Source: Bin55 sp964572845 (lineage in GTDB: Bacteria > Pseudomonadota > Gammaproteobacteria > Pseudomonadales > Azotimanducaceae). From it: a stretch of DNA of 64,000 bases. Made by a program: the position numbers and the translations under genes. Shown here piece by piece: positions 54,441-63,486 of this stretch; within the stretch, counting starts at the first letter, position 1, and every line of letters begins with the position of its first letter. Below the pieces are notes generated by a model. That model saw only the letters and a list, made by a program, of their open reading frames with translations. It did not search any database and was not told the DNA's origin. The stretch is from NCBI GenBank assembly GCA_964572845.1, contig CAZNFX010000011.1, positions 62,001 through 126,000 of the forward strand, in the 5' to 3' direction.

Positions 54441-56039
54441 TTAACTGGGACCTTGCACGGATTCTAGTGAATTCCACGGTCCGGTGATCGCGAACGTAAT
54501 GCCAGGAGTTTGTATGTTCACGAAGAGCGTTGTCCCATCCGGCGAAAAGGTCGCTCCTGCCCATTCAGCCCGGCGATAGTCACCGGGATTGATCGCTGGT
54601 TTACCTCCTATGGGCTCGTCTATCACAATGTTGTTTTCTCCGAGCTCTATCGTTTGACCGTGCTTGTTTACGACGATAAGCCTTGTTCCTCTGACGATGT
54701 TGCCGGACGAGGTGGTTTGACCCCCTCCGTCTTCACATGCGAGTACGAGTCCGTTATCAAGTATCGTGATATTGTCAGGTGCATCGACGACCGCTTCGCT
54801 TGGAGAGACATAGTAAGCGTGCAGAAGGGACTCAGCCGGTTTGTAGATCCATATGACGCCGGCCCCAGCTGGGCCCCCTGCAGTGTCAACCCAATAGATT
54901 GAGTTGCCGTGGAACCAAGCGCCTTCCCCGCGGGCAAAGCGTGCACCACCTGCTTCTTCTCCTTGTAGATAGGGACCCGATTTTCCTGTGCCCACAACAT
55001 TTCCGTCAAAATGTTCTGAAGAGAAGTCTTCAGGGTCGTGGTCTGGCTCTTCAATGGATACCCAATCGACCTCATACTCGTCGCCCCTTTGTGGTTGTCG
55101 GAGATCGGCATTTGGCGTTCCTCGGACACGTAGCATTTCAAGACGGCCGCCTTCTTCCAACGCACCATGTTTAGGTTGCTTGTTTCGTGGCAGGTAACGA
55201 TAGAAGCCGGAGTGAGAACTGTTGTCCTCTGTCAGGTAGACGATACCCGTCTTAGGGTCAAGTGCTGCAGCTTCGTGCCGGAACAGACCCATCTCGACGA
55301 TCGGATTGCCGCTTGCTCGACCCTCGGCCGGAACTTCAAACACAAAGCCATGATCCAGTGCACCAATTCGACTAGTTCGGAGGACGATCTCTTCACAGGT
55401 CAGCCAAGTACCCCAGGGAGTAGGACCTCCCGCACAATTCATAGCCGTACCGGCTAGAAGCGGGGTAGTTACTGGTGGGCGATCTGGGGCGTACGAGACT
55501 GCAGTTACTCCGCCACCAAATCCTGGAAAACCGTCGGGAACCCCCTCTGTTCCGGGTGGAATCGTGAAGTCGTCATAGATGGGGACGCCTTGCCCGCCGA
55601 TTTTCTTCCCAATGACTTCCTCATGGTTGCGGATCAACATCACGCCATCCCCGTCGATAGGAAAAGACGCCATGCCATCGTGCTTGACTGGTGTCATTGC
55701 TCCATCTGCCATGGAATCGCCCGACCAAGAAAAGGATCGGTAGGTAAACCCCTTGGGTAACTTCAACAGGGGCAGTCCGGTGACAGAATCCAAGGCTGGC
55801 GCTAACGCACTCTCTACGGCTGGACTTTGAGCCCATAGTCGACCCAACGACGATGCGACAACGAACGCACCGCCTGTCCTCAAAACTGATCTCCTACTTA
55901 TTCCGCTCACAGAATTAATGTCCACAAACAACGGCGACGGTAGATTAACAAATTGAGTTCGACAGGCACATGATTCCGCGAAATCCGCGCGCTGGCCAAG
56001 AATTTCTGCTTTTGCGGTTTCTGTTCGGAACAAACTCAT
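54441..56039 (-). CDS. PhoX-like (DUF839) exported phosphatase-type protein with Tat-like signal
   Basis: Large beta-propeller phosphatase-type protein, up to 532 residues, in the family of calcium/iron-dependent PhoX alkaline phosphatases. A twin-arginine-like leader SRRSVLRTGGAFVVASSLG lies around residues 48-66, so a GTG near 55925 would give a more usual n-region than the ATG at 56039. Core motifs include GLPLLKLPKGFTYRSFSW, IRNHEEV, TAMNCAGGPTPWGTWLTCEE, FRHEAAALDPKTGIVYLTEDN and a C-terminal FVNIQTPGITFAITGPW segment. The pairs of Cys (NCAGG, TCEE) match the family. Phosphate scavenging is the likely role. No strong ribosome-binding site at either start. Confidence 0.85.
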   Translation of the reverse strand: MSLFRTETAKAEILGQRADFAESCACRTQFVNLPSPLFVDINSVSGISRRSVLRTGGAFVVASSLGRLWAQSPAVESALAPALDSVTGLPLLKLPKGFTYRSFSWSGDSMADGAMTPVKHDGMASFPIDGDGVMLIRNHEEVIGKKIGGQGVPIYDDFTIPPGTEGVPDGFPGFGGGVTAVSYAPDRPPVTTPLLAGTAMNCAGGPTPWGTWLTCEEIVLRTSRIGALDHGFVFEVPAEGRASGNPIVEMGLFRHEAAALDPKTGIVYLTEDNSSHSGFYRYLPRNKQPKHGALEEGGRLEMLRVRGTPNADLRQPQRGDEYEVDWVSIEEPDHDPEDFSSEHFDGNVVGTGKSGPYLQGEEAGGARFARGEGAWFHGNSIYWVDTAGGPAGAGVIWIYKPAESLLHAYYVSPSEAVVDAPDNITILDNGLVLACEDGGGQTTSSGNIVRGTRLIVVNKHGQTIELGENNIVIDEPIGGKPAINPGDYRRAEWAGATFSPDGTTLFVNIQTPGITFAITGPWNSLESVQGPS

Positions 56040-56187
56040 TTAGGAGCATGTGTAATTTTCCCAAACTCCGCTTGGATCCGATTTAAACATTCGGGCTGGA
56101 GTTGCGCGGTCAAGCAACGCAACAGGCTATGGATTCTAATGTGCTGCACAAAATACATGGGTGTTATAGACTGAAAATGTATAAAAT

Positions 56188-56231
56188 ATAGCTATGTTTA
56201 CGACAACTGTTCTCTATAACATAGCTATGTT
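56188..56231. promoter_or_regulatory. Paired TAGCTATGTT operator-like sites upstream of the AAA/DUF4143 gene
   Basis: ATAGCTATGTT occurs at 56188-56198 and again at 56221-56231, 33 bases apart (about three helical turns). The second copy is part of a perfect 14-bp palindrome, AACATAGCTATGTT (56218-56231). They lie 36-79 bases before the TTG start in an A/T-rich stretch. Two dimer sites on the same DNA face would suit a repressor; this is inference. Confidence 0.6.
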
Positions 56232-56266
56232 AGTTATTTCTTCCCACATGCTGCTGGCCCACTAGT

Positions 56267-57694
56267 TTGACGATCAACTACCTTCATCGGCGCCAAATCG
56301 CAGACCTTTCTCGCTGGATCGACCGACCGAACCGCAAACCGTTGGTCATACGTGGTGGGCGTCAGGTTGGCAAGTCATCGCTAGTCCGTTTATTCGCTAC
56401 TCATACGAGAAGATCTCTCGTGGAAGTCAATCTTGAACGACATTCAGACCTTCGGGAGACCTTCCTGAGCGTGGATATCGGAAGAATTGTTAACGATTTA
56501 GAAGTCCTACCAAACGTTGGAAATGTTTCAGAGCAAAGCGTGATATTCCTAGACGAAGTACAAGCCGTTCCCGCGGCGATTACAGCCCTTCGGTATTTCT
56601 ACGAGGATCGTCCAGAATTACCAGTAGTTGCTGCTGGCTCCCTTTTTGACACAGTGCTGGCCGACCAAAAACTGTCAATGCCAGTTGGCAGAGTCGAGTA
56701 CTTGCACATGGGTCCTATGACGTTCACTGAGTTTCTTCGTGCTCAGGGAAACGAGCGCTTAGTACAAACGATACAAGAATTTGATCTCACTCAAGAGATT
56801 TCAACGTTTCGACACAATCGTCTCTTATCGCACCTGCGAACCTTCTTTTTTGTAGGTGGAATGCCTGAGGCAGTCGCGGCTTACGTAAGCTCCAATCGGC
56901 TGTCTGATGCACAAAGGATTCACTCCAGCATTGTTGATTCTTATCGCGATGATCTGCCCAAGTATGTGGGGTCGTCGCGCATCCAGCGGGTCGAGAACAT
57001 TCTCTTTTCGGCTGCCCGCACGGTAGGTCGCAAGGTGAAATATGTGAATTTCGCTCGAGATGTCCCGGCACGGGAGACTCGGAGGGAACTCGAACTCTTA
57101 TGCTCTGCCAAATTGGTGTCTCGCGTCTTCCACAGTCATTGCAATGGGATTCCGTTACAAGCCGAACTTGATCCCAATGCCTATAAGTTGCTGTTTTTGG
57201 ACATTGGACTCATGACTACGATTTGCGGATTGGACCAGAGTAGCTTCGATCAAAGACGAGACGAGGATCTGGTAAATCAGGGAGCGCTCGCAGAGCAGCT
57301 TATCGGTCAACACCTTCAAGCGGCGGCTTCAGAAAACATTGCCAACCACCTGACCTACTGGATCCGAGCGAGAAGATCACAGAGTGCTGAGGTGGACTAC
57401 GTTGTTTCCCATGCCAAGCGCATCGTGCCGATTGAAGTCAAGGCAGGTGCAAGTGGCTCCCTAAAGTCGTTGCATCAGTTTGTTGCGGAAAAGCACTCGA
57501 GGATTGCTGTCCGATTCGACTTGAATCCACCGTCTGTTCAACGCATTCAGACTAGAGTCAGAGTAGGAAGTCAACCCACGGGGGTTGACTACTGGTTGAT
57601 TTCGTTGCCACTCTACTTGGTCGAGAGCCTTCCATCCGTATTGAAGCACGCAATCGGCAACGAAACTTTCCTGAGACGTGTTTCTTGCAATTGA
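56267..57694 (+). CDS. AAA ATPase with C-terminal DUF4143 domain
   Basis: Predicted P-loop ATPase of unknown role, 475 residues. Walker A is GGRQVGKSS (~30-38), Walker B VIFLDEVQAVP (~93-103), and a sensor-like AAGSLFD follows. From ~210 a DUF4143 domain occurs (LDIGLMTTICGLDQ, ...RSQSAEVDYVV...PIEVKAG), whose D...E-K arrangement (EVDYVV and EVKAG) resembles a PD-(D/E)xK nuclease-type core, although nuclease activity is not shown for the family. A TTG start is used because no ATG/GTG lies in the leader. Such genes are common in accessory or toxin-like settings. It is preceded by paired operator-like repeats. Confidence 0.88.
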   Translation: MTINYLHRRQIADLSRWIDRPNRKPLVIRGGRQVGKSSLVRLFATHTRRSLVEVNLERHSDLRETFLSVDIGRIVNDLEVLPNVGNVSEQSVIFLDEVQAVPAAITALRYFYEDRPELPVVAAGSLFDTVLADQKLSMPVGRVEYLHMGPMTFTEFLRAQGNERLVQTIQEFDLTQEISTFRHNRLLSHLRTFFFVGGMPEAVAAYVSSNRLSDAQRIHSSIVDSYRDDLPKYVGSSRIQRVENILFSAARTVGRKVKYVNFARDVPARETRRELELLCSAKLVSRVFHSHCNGIPLQAELDPNAYKLLFLDIGLMTTICGLDQSSFDQRRDEDLVNQGALAEQLIGQHLQAAASENIANHLTYWIRARRSQSAEVDYVVSHAKRIVPIEVKAGASGSLKSLHQFVAEKHSRIAVRFDLNPPSVQRIQTRVRVGSQPTGVDYWLISLPLYLVESLPSVLKHAIGNETFLRRVSCN

Positions 57695-57774
57695 GTTCAT
57701 GCAATGAATTTACAACCCTTAACATTGGGGTTTACCGTCAACACACCCCTTTTTGGTGAATGCTCCCAATACGA

Positions 57775-57789
57775 ACAGTCTTATACTGT
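57775..57789. promoter_or_regulatory. Short inverted repeat overlapping a TATACT -10-like hexamer
   Basis: ACAGT and ACTGT flank CTTAT. The repeat covers TATACT (57782-57787), a near -10 element 38 bases before the TTG of the acyl-CoA dehydrogenase gene, so a repressor bound here could block that promoter. No matching -35 at normal spacing was found. Confidence 0.35.
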
Positions 57790-57825
57790 CGTTATTGACT
57801 AGCTGCCTTCGCTAATTGCAACAAT

Positions 57826-59553
57826 TTGGCTGTAGCGCCTGACACGCGAGGTTCGAACTTCTATCGTGAGGACCGCGCACTACGACTTCTTCTACCACTC
57901 TACTTGGGCGACGAGCTCGCAAATTTCCTAGCTCCTTACTTGGATTCCTTGGGTGAGCGTGCAGCCAACGATCTCGATGGGCACGCAATGCTTGCCAATT
58001 CCCATCCACCAGTTCTGCATCCTCGCGACCGGTTCGGACGCGACCGCGACTGGATCGAATACCACCCGTCGTACCGTGTCCTGGAACGAGTTGCATTCGA
58101 CGAGTTTCAAATCCACGCAATGAGTCATCGATCCGGCATATTCGGCTGGAAAGAGCCAATGCCACTGGTTGCGAAACACGCATTTACATACTTGTTCAAT
58201 CAGGCTGAGTTTGGATTGGGGTGTCCGATAAATGTGACGGACTCGGCAGCACACCTAATCCGCAAGTTTGGGTCAAAGGAAGTGCAGGAACAGTTTCTTC
58301 CACGGATGCTCGAAAGTTCGGGCTCCGATCATTGGCAGGGCGCACAGTTCATTACGGAACAAGAGGGTGGATCCGACGTAGGCACCATCTCGACGCGAGC
58401 GGAACGAAGATCGGGCAAATGGCTGATATATGGCGAAAAGTGGTTCTGCTCGAATGCAGACGCGGATGTCGTCACCTTGCTAGCACGACCTTCGGGCGCA
58501 CCCGCAGGAACTAGGGGATTGGGGCTGTTTGTAGTTCCTAGAACGCTTTCAACCGGTGAGCGAAACAACTACAGAATCATTAGATTGAAGGACAAGTTGG
58601 GCACACGTTCAATGGCGAGCGGCGAAATCCGATTTGAAGGTGCGGAAGCGTTCCAATTGGGCGAGTTGGGGGAGGGATTTCGACACATGGCGGAAATGAT
58701 TAATTGGTCTAGGCTGTCCAATGGTGTCAAGTCCGCCGCTTTGATGAGACGAGCAGTTCATGATGCGCGTGTTGTTGCTCACACTCGCGAAGTGTTTGGA
58801 AATCGGATTGCGAATCTTCCACTAGGAAAGAGGCAATTGCTAAAGCTGGCGCTCCCTGCAGAACAGGCGTTGTCCATGTGGATGTTTGTGGCATCGGTGC
58901 TTGACGCAGCTGTCAACACGAACACGGATTCCAGCGACAGTCTTGCCAAGTGTGCTCGTCTTGCAACACCAGTATTGAAGATGCGTGCGACACGTGATGC
59001 TAGAGCTGTTACCGCGGATGCAATGGAAATGCGTGGAGGATGCGGATATATAGAAGAATTTGTAAATCCGAGACTTGTGCGGGATGCACTGCTAGGATCA
59101 ATCTGGGAAGGTACAACCAACATCATTGCTATTGATGTTGTTCGTCGAGCTATACAACGAAACGACTGCTTGGATGCGTTTGCAGACTTGCTGAAGCAGA
59201 AGATTGAGCAATTGAGCATAGTCGATGCACGTTATTCACGGGAGCTAATGCGGTGGCTGGACAGGTGCAGCGAGTTTGCCCGACAAGTGGCAAGAAATGA
59301 AGAAGAGGAACTCTATCGCCAGGTTGCAACTGCTCTGTACCACGTGAGCACTGCAATATTGATGGCTTGGGAAGCACAAGAAACACGTCACGGTGAACGC
59401 CTTCTTTGGTCGAGATTGGTTGTAGACCATAGGCTAGCCGATCATTCACCTGTTCTTCCCAAGAAGGCTGCCGCCAAGGTAGTGGACTTGCTGGTTGGGC
59501 AAGAGGAGATAACCGTTAACAGAGCCAACGAGCTGCTCCGAGGTGCTACGTAG
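57826..59553 (+). CDS. AidB-like acyl-CoA dehydrogenase family flavoprotein
   Basis: Flavin enzyme of the acyl-CoA dehydrogenase superfamily, 575 residues, longer than usual ~390-residue dehydrogenases and matching the AidB branch. Evidence: N-terminal LLPLYLGDELANFLAPYLD extension, HPSYRVLERVAFDEFQIHAM, the flavin/substrate loop FITEQEGGSDVGT, and GGCGYIEEFVNPRLVRDALLGSIWEGTTNI near residues 407-430. AidB proteins respond to alkylation damage and bind DNA, but other members act on branched acyl-CoAs, so the role is open. Only a TTG is available as start between the upstream stop and the conserved region. It follows the DUF4143 ATPase by 131 bases. Confidence 0.9.
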   Translation: MAVAPDTRGSNFYREDRALRLLLPLYLGDELANFLAPYLDSLGERAANDLDGHAMLANSHPPVLHPRDRFGRDRDWIEYHPSYRVLERVAFDEFQIHAMSHRSGIFGWKEPMPLVAKHAFTYLFNQAEFGLGCPINVTDSAAHLIRKFGSKEVQEQFLPRMLESSGSDHWQGAQFITEQEGGSDVGTISTRAERRSGKWLIYGEKWFCSNADADVVTLLARPSGAPAGTRGLGLFVVPRTLSTGERNNYRIIRLKDKLGTRSMASGEIRFEGAEAFQLGELGEGFRHMAEMINWSRLSNGVKSAALMRRAVHDARVVAHTREVFGNRIANLPLGKRQLLKLALPAEQALSMWMFVASVLDAAVNTNTDSSDSLAKCARLATPVLKMRATRDARAVTADAMEMRGGCGYIEEFVNPRLVRDALLGSIWEGTTNIIAIDVVRRAIQRNDCLDAFADLLKQKIEQLSIVDARYSRELMRWLDRCSEFARQVARNEEEELYRQVATALYHVSTAILMAWEAQETRHGERLLWSRLVVDHRLADHSPVLPKKAAAKVVDLLVGQEEITVNRANELLRGAT

Positions 59554-59651
59554 TAGTGCTACACGAAATTATGACGAAGTCTGGTGTGACCAAGACTCAA
59601 CCACAAGACTTGGGACTGAAGATTTTCTGTGTACTTACCAGGCTCGAATAA

Positions 59652-61451
59652 TCAACCGCGATAGCCGCTAACGAGGCGTTCGTAGTAGCCGTCGGCCAGC
59701 AGTGAATCGTGTGTACCCTGATTTACGACTTTCCCTTCGTCGAGCACTACAATCAAGTCGGCATTTCTGACGGTCTTGATGCGATGTGCGATCGAAATGA
59801 CCGTTGCCGACTTGCCAAGTTCGACAAGTGCTTTCTCAACGGCTTCCTCGCTCGTCGCATCTAGCGAGCTCGTCGCCTCGTCGAGCAGGTACACCGACGG
59901 TTCGATAAGGATGGAACGTGCAAGGCTAATCCTCTGCTTTTGACCTCCTGAAAGGCGGGCGCCGACTTCGCCTAAGTCGGTTTGGTAGCCCTGTGGAAGT
60001 TCGTCAATGAATTCATGGGCGTAGGCCAACTTGCTTGCTCTTAGAATCTGGTCCATTGTGGCACTTGGTTTGCCGTAGGCGATGTTCTCAGCTACCGTTC
60101 CCGAGGTGAGCATCTCGGATTGGGGAACGAATCCAAATCGGGCTCGCCATTCCTCGTGCTTGAATTTGGAAAAGGGCACTCCATTTGCAAGGATGTCGCC
60201 AGAATCCGGTTCTATGATCCTAAGAAGAATCTTGAACAGGGTTGATTTGCCCGACCCGGACATACCGACGATGGCCACATTGCTTCGGGGCGGGAAAACC
60301 AGCCGGATACTCGATAGCGCTCTGGAACTCCTTGTTGGATACGTGTAGCAGATGTCTCGCAGCTCCAACTCACAATCCTTGTCAATTTTGGCATCACTTG
60401 CAATGCTGTAGGGTTGGGGAAGCCTAAGGATCTCGATGAGCTTCTCGGCTCTACCCAAAGCAACGCTGAAACTGGTAATCAAACCTGCAACGCCGGTTCC
60501 GCTACCAATAATCCTTACTGCGAAAAAGGCAAAGGCAATAGCAGAGCCCACCGTTAGCTCGTTCGACGCTATGAGACTAATTCCATAGGATGCTGCACCG
60601 ATGAGAATAGAAAAGGCGATCAGACGAAAGACACTGAAAATTACTAGCTGTAGTCGCTCTTGAGATAGAAAGTACTTTTTGACTTCGTTTGTGAAGTCCG
60701 CAAAGCTATTGGTCTCACGTTGGAGTTGATTGAATGCGTATACGATGTCACGCGATCGAAACGTTTCACCTGCGTGTCGCCCCGATTGAGCTTCGGCCTT
60801 TTGCAATCGTTCGCCAAATCGTCTCAGTATGGGTGCAAACGCCAGAATCGGCATAGCCATGACAAACGCGATGCCTGCTGCCATGATCGTCAGCCTTGGA
60901 CTGACATAGATGGCTCCACCTAGAGCACCAACTAGCCCGACAACGACTGAGAGGGCAGTTGGGATCGTCATGCCAATAAACGTTCCTAGTTGAGCTGTGT
61001 CGGCGATCACTCGTGTCTGTAGTTCCCCGCTGGACTCTTCGTCGATTATCGAATCGCCATGTTGCATCACTCGTCGAAACACGCTGATACGAATGTTCCG
61101 AATGTAGTTGGCGCCTGCCCATGCGATGACATACTGCGCAATTGCACTACCTACGGTACTTGCAGCAATTATTAGAATGAGCAGTAGACCGAAGTCCGCG
61201 ATGGTTTGTAGGACTGCGAGATTTTCCAGAACGCCATCCAATCGTGAGTTGATGATCAAACCGATGGACAGGAATCCCAGTGTGACAAGCCCTGTTGCCG
61301 AATACGCGACCGCGAGGTACCACCTATAGGGCCGGATAAAGGGCCAAAAAGCTTCTAGGAAATCACGAATGGACGGGCCTGCAGGCGGTTTGGGACTGCG
61401 GTTCCCTGAAGAGAAAATTCTGCGTCCAATAGAACGGGCGTATTCAGTCAT
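59652..61451 (-). CDS. ABC exporter half-transporter (MsbA/multidrug type, TMD-NBD)
   Basis: Homodimeric inner-membrane exporter, about 599 residues. The transmembrane domain (~45-330) has six hydrophobic segments, beginning at FWPFIRPYRWYLAVAYSATG, and the ATPase domain shows Walker A GMSGSGKST, signature LSGGQKQR, Walker B VYLLDEATSSLD and switch His in SIAHRI. The ATG at 61451 sits in AATGACTGA, overlapping the stop of the upstream acetoacetyl-CoA synthetase gene, which marks translational coupling and excludes longer starts (those lie inside that gene). Lipid, lipid A, or drug export cannot be separated by sequence. Confidence 0.92.
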   Translation of the reverse strand: MTEYARSIGRRIFSSGNRSPKPPAGPSIRDFLEAFWPFIRPYRWYLAVAYSATGLVTLGFLSIGLIINSRLDGVLENLAVLQTIADFGLLLILIIAASTVGSAIAQYVIAWAGANYIRNIRISVFRRVMQHGDSIIDEESSGELQTRVIADTAQLGTFIGMTIPTALSVVVGLVGALGGAIYVSPRLTIMAAGIAFVMAMPILAFAPILRRFGERLQKAEAQSGRHAGETFRSRDIVYAFNQLQRETNSFADFTNEVKKYFLSQERLQLVIFSVFRLIAFSILIGAASYGISLIASNELTVGSAIAFAFFAVRIIGSGTGVAGLITSFSVALGRAEKLIEILRLPQPYSIASDAKIDKDCELELRDICYTYPTRSSRALSSIRLVFPPRSNVAIVGMSGSGKSTLFKILLRIIEPDSGDILANGVPFSKFKHEEWRARFGFVPQSEMLTSGTVAENIAYGKPSATMDQILRASKLAYAHEFIDELPQGYQTDLGEVGARLSGGQKQRISLARSILIEPSVYLLDEATSSLDATSEEAVEKALVELGKSATVISIAHRIKTVRNADLIVVLDEGKVVNQGTHDSLLADGYYERLVSGYRG

Positions 61452-63414
61452 TGGAGTTTCTTGTAGCTTGTATCTTTGAACCAGTACTCGCCAAAGCATG
61501 CTGGCCAAGCTCTTGACGACACCGAAATTCATCCAGCGATTCGGGATTCGCCAACGCTGAGGTGTTGGGGACTTCGTTGCCGTGAACAACATCTCGAACA
61601 GCAATTTCAGCTATCTTGCCGGATCGAGTTCGTGGTATGTCCGACACTTGAAGTACGACAGCCGGAACATGCTTTGGGGACGCATTGGTGCGAATTCGGT
61701 GCTTGATCTTGGTAGCCAACTCCGCATCTAGATCAATCCCGCGTACAAGAACAACGAACAACACAATTCGGGTATCTCCGTCCCAGTTCTGCCCTATGCA
61801 GAGTGCTTCAGACACCTCAGTCATCGATTCGACTTGACGATAGATTTCCGCGGTGCCGATCCGTACTCCGCCCGGATTGAGCAACGCATCGCTGCGACCG
61901 TAAATGATCAGTCCGTTGGTAGCGGGCACTCTCTCTGCAAAGTCTCGATGTGCCCAAGTGTTTGGATAGACTTCAAAATAAGCGGATCGGTATTTCGCGT
62001 CGTCAGCATCATTCCAAAAGCCAATGGGCTTGCTGGGGAACGACTTCTTGCACACAAGTTCGCCCTTAGATCCACGGATTGAATTTGCGTTTTCGTCGTA
62101 CACATCCACATCCATGCCGAGACCTGGTCCCTGAATCTCCCCTTTATATACAGGTAGCCACGGTATGCCGAGTTCGAAACAGGAGATAAGATCGGTGCCT
62201 CCAGAAATCGATGCCAAGTGAACATCGCTTTTCATATTGGAATAGATGTAGTCGAAAGACTCTGGCAACAGGGGAGAACCTGTAGACAGAATTGTCTGAA
62301 GCGATTCAAGATTTGCTGACGCGGCAGGTGTGGCCTGCTCCTTTTGAAGAGTAGAGTAGTACTTGGCCCCCGCTCCAAATTGTGTAATTCCTAAAGCCTC
62401 GATCAAGTTCGTCAAGACATTTGACCTCGGATGAAAGGGCGAACCGTCATAGAGAACAATAGTCGCTTCACTGGCCAGAGCTGTGACCAGCCAATTCCAC
62501 ATCATCCAGCCACAAGTCGTGAAAAAGAACAGGCGTGAAGATGGATTGAGATCCACGTGCAACTGGTGCTCTTTCATATGTTGAAGAAGCGTTCCTCCAG
62601 CACCATGGACAATGCACTTTGGCTTGCCGGTCGTACCAGATGAATACATGATGAACAGTGGATGGTCGAACGGCAACTTTGCGAATTCGATTTCGAATTC
62701 TGGTCGCTTCCAAATAGAGTCAAAGTCGTCGGGAGAGTCGTTTAACAGTCGAAGCATGAGCAAATCTTCAACGCTGGAGATTTGGTGCACAAGCTGCCGG
62801 GCGTTTTCCTCTACTGTGAATTCCTTGCCGTTATAGCGATAGCCATCCACCGAAACGAGCAGTTTCGGGGAGATTTGGCCAAATCGATCCAATGCTCCCT
62901 GGTAGCCGAAGTCCGGTGAACATGAGGACCAGATCGCCCCAATGGCCGAAGTGCCGAGCATGGCAACCACGGTCTCTGGCATGTTGGGCAGGTAGCCAGC
63001 AATGCGATCACCTTGCTTAACTCCGCGGTCTTGAAGCTCTGCTGCGAATTGAATAGCTTTCCTGCGTAACTCACGAAAGCTTAGAGATTGCACCGGTCCC
63101 GACTCCACCAACGACAGGATTGCAGGCGCATCGTCTTGTCTTCGGAGCATGTTCTCTGCATAGTTGAGGGTAGATTGTGGGAAAAAGCGGCTACCTAGGA
63201 AATCGTCGCCATTGACGAGCACCTCGCCTGTTCGGTTCCCTATGACACCCAGATAGTTCCAGGCATGGTCCCAAAACTCCGCACGATTCTCCACGGTCCA
63301 GCGGTGGAACGTGTGGTAATCGGGCGGCTCAAACCCCAATGACTTTCCGAATCGAGTCAAGTTGCAGGAATTGATTCTGCGTTCGGAGGGTTCCCAGAGG
63401 GGTATCGGCGGCAT
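61444..63414 (-). CDS. Acetoacetyl-CoA synthetase
   Basis: AMP-forming ligase making acetoacetyl-CoA from acetoacetate and CoA, about 656 residues. Features typical of the family: NLTRF-type N-terminal helix region, HRWTVENRAEFWDHAW, SCSPDFGYQGALDRFGQISPKLL, the P-loop YSSGTTGKPKCIVHGAGG, FFFTTCGWMMWNWLVTAL, SGGTDLISCFELG, and C-terminal RTRSGKIAEIAV with the catalytic Lys. The ATG at 63414 (PPIPLWEPSERRI) is preferred over one 21 codons upstream because conserved sequence begins there. It supports use of acetoacetate as carbon or for lipid synthesis. It is divergent from the malonyl-CoA synthetase gene (72 bases) and coupled to the exporter downstream. Confidence 0.93.
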   Translation of the reverse strand: MPPIPLWEPSERRINSCNLTRFGKSLGFEPPDYHTFHRWTVENRAEFWDHAWNYLGVIGNRTGEVLVNGDDFLGSRFFPQSTLNYAENMLRRQDDAPAILSLVESGPVQSLSFRELRRKAIQFAAELQDRGVKQGDRIAGYLPNMPETVVAMLGTSAIGAIWSSCSPDFGYQGALDRFGQISPKLLVSVDGYRYNGKEFTVEENARQLVHQISSVEDLLMLRLLNDSPDDFDSIWKRPEFEIEFAKLPFDHPLFIMYSSGTTGKPKCIVHGAGGTLLQHMKEHQLHVDLNPSSRLFFFTTCGWMMWNWLVTALASEATIVLYDGSPFHPRSNVLTNLIEALGITQFGAGAKYYSTLQKEQATPAASANLESLQTILSTGSPLLPESFDYIYSNMKSDVHLASISGGTDLISCFELGIPWLPVYKGEIQGPGLGMDVDVYDENANSIRGSKGELVCKKSFPSKPIGFWNDADDAKYRSAYFEVYPNTWAHRDFAERVPATNGLIIYGRSDALLNPGGVRIGTAEIYRQVESMTEVSEALCIGQNWDGDTRIVLFVVLVRGIDLDAELATKIKHRIRTNASPKHVPAVVLQVSDIPRTRSGKIAEIAVRDVVHGNEVPNTSALANPESLDEFRCRQELGQHALASTGSKIQATRNSND

Positions 63415-63486
63415 AGTGCAAGAGATTCTTGATCGATCAATATGCAAGAATACGAAACTTCGAGAGTATTTCCTCAACGCTGACTA

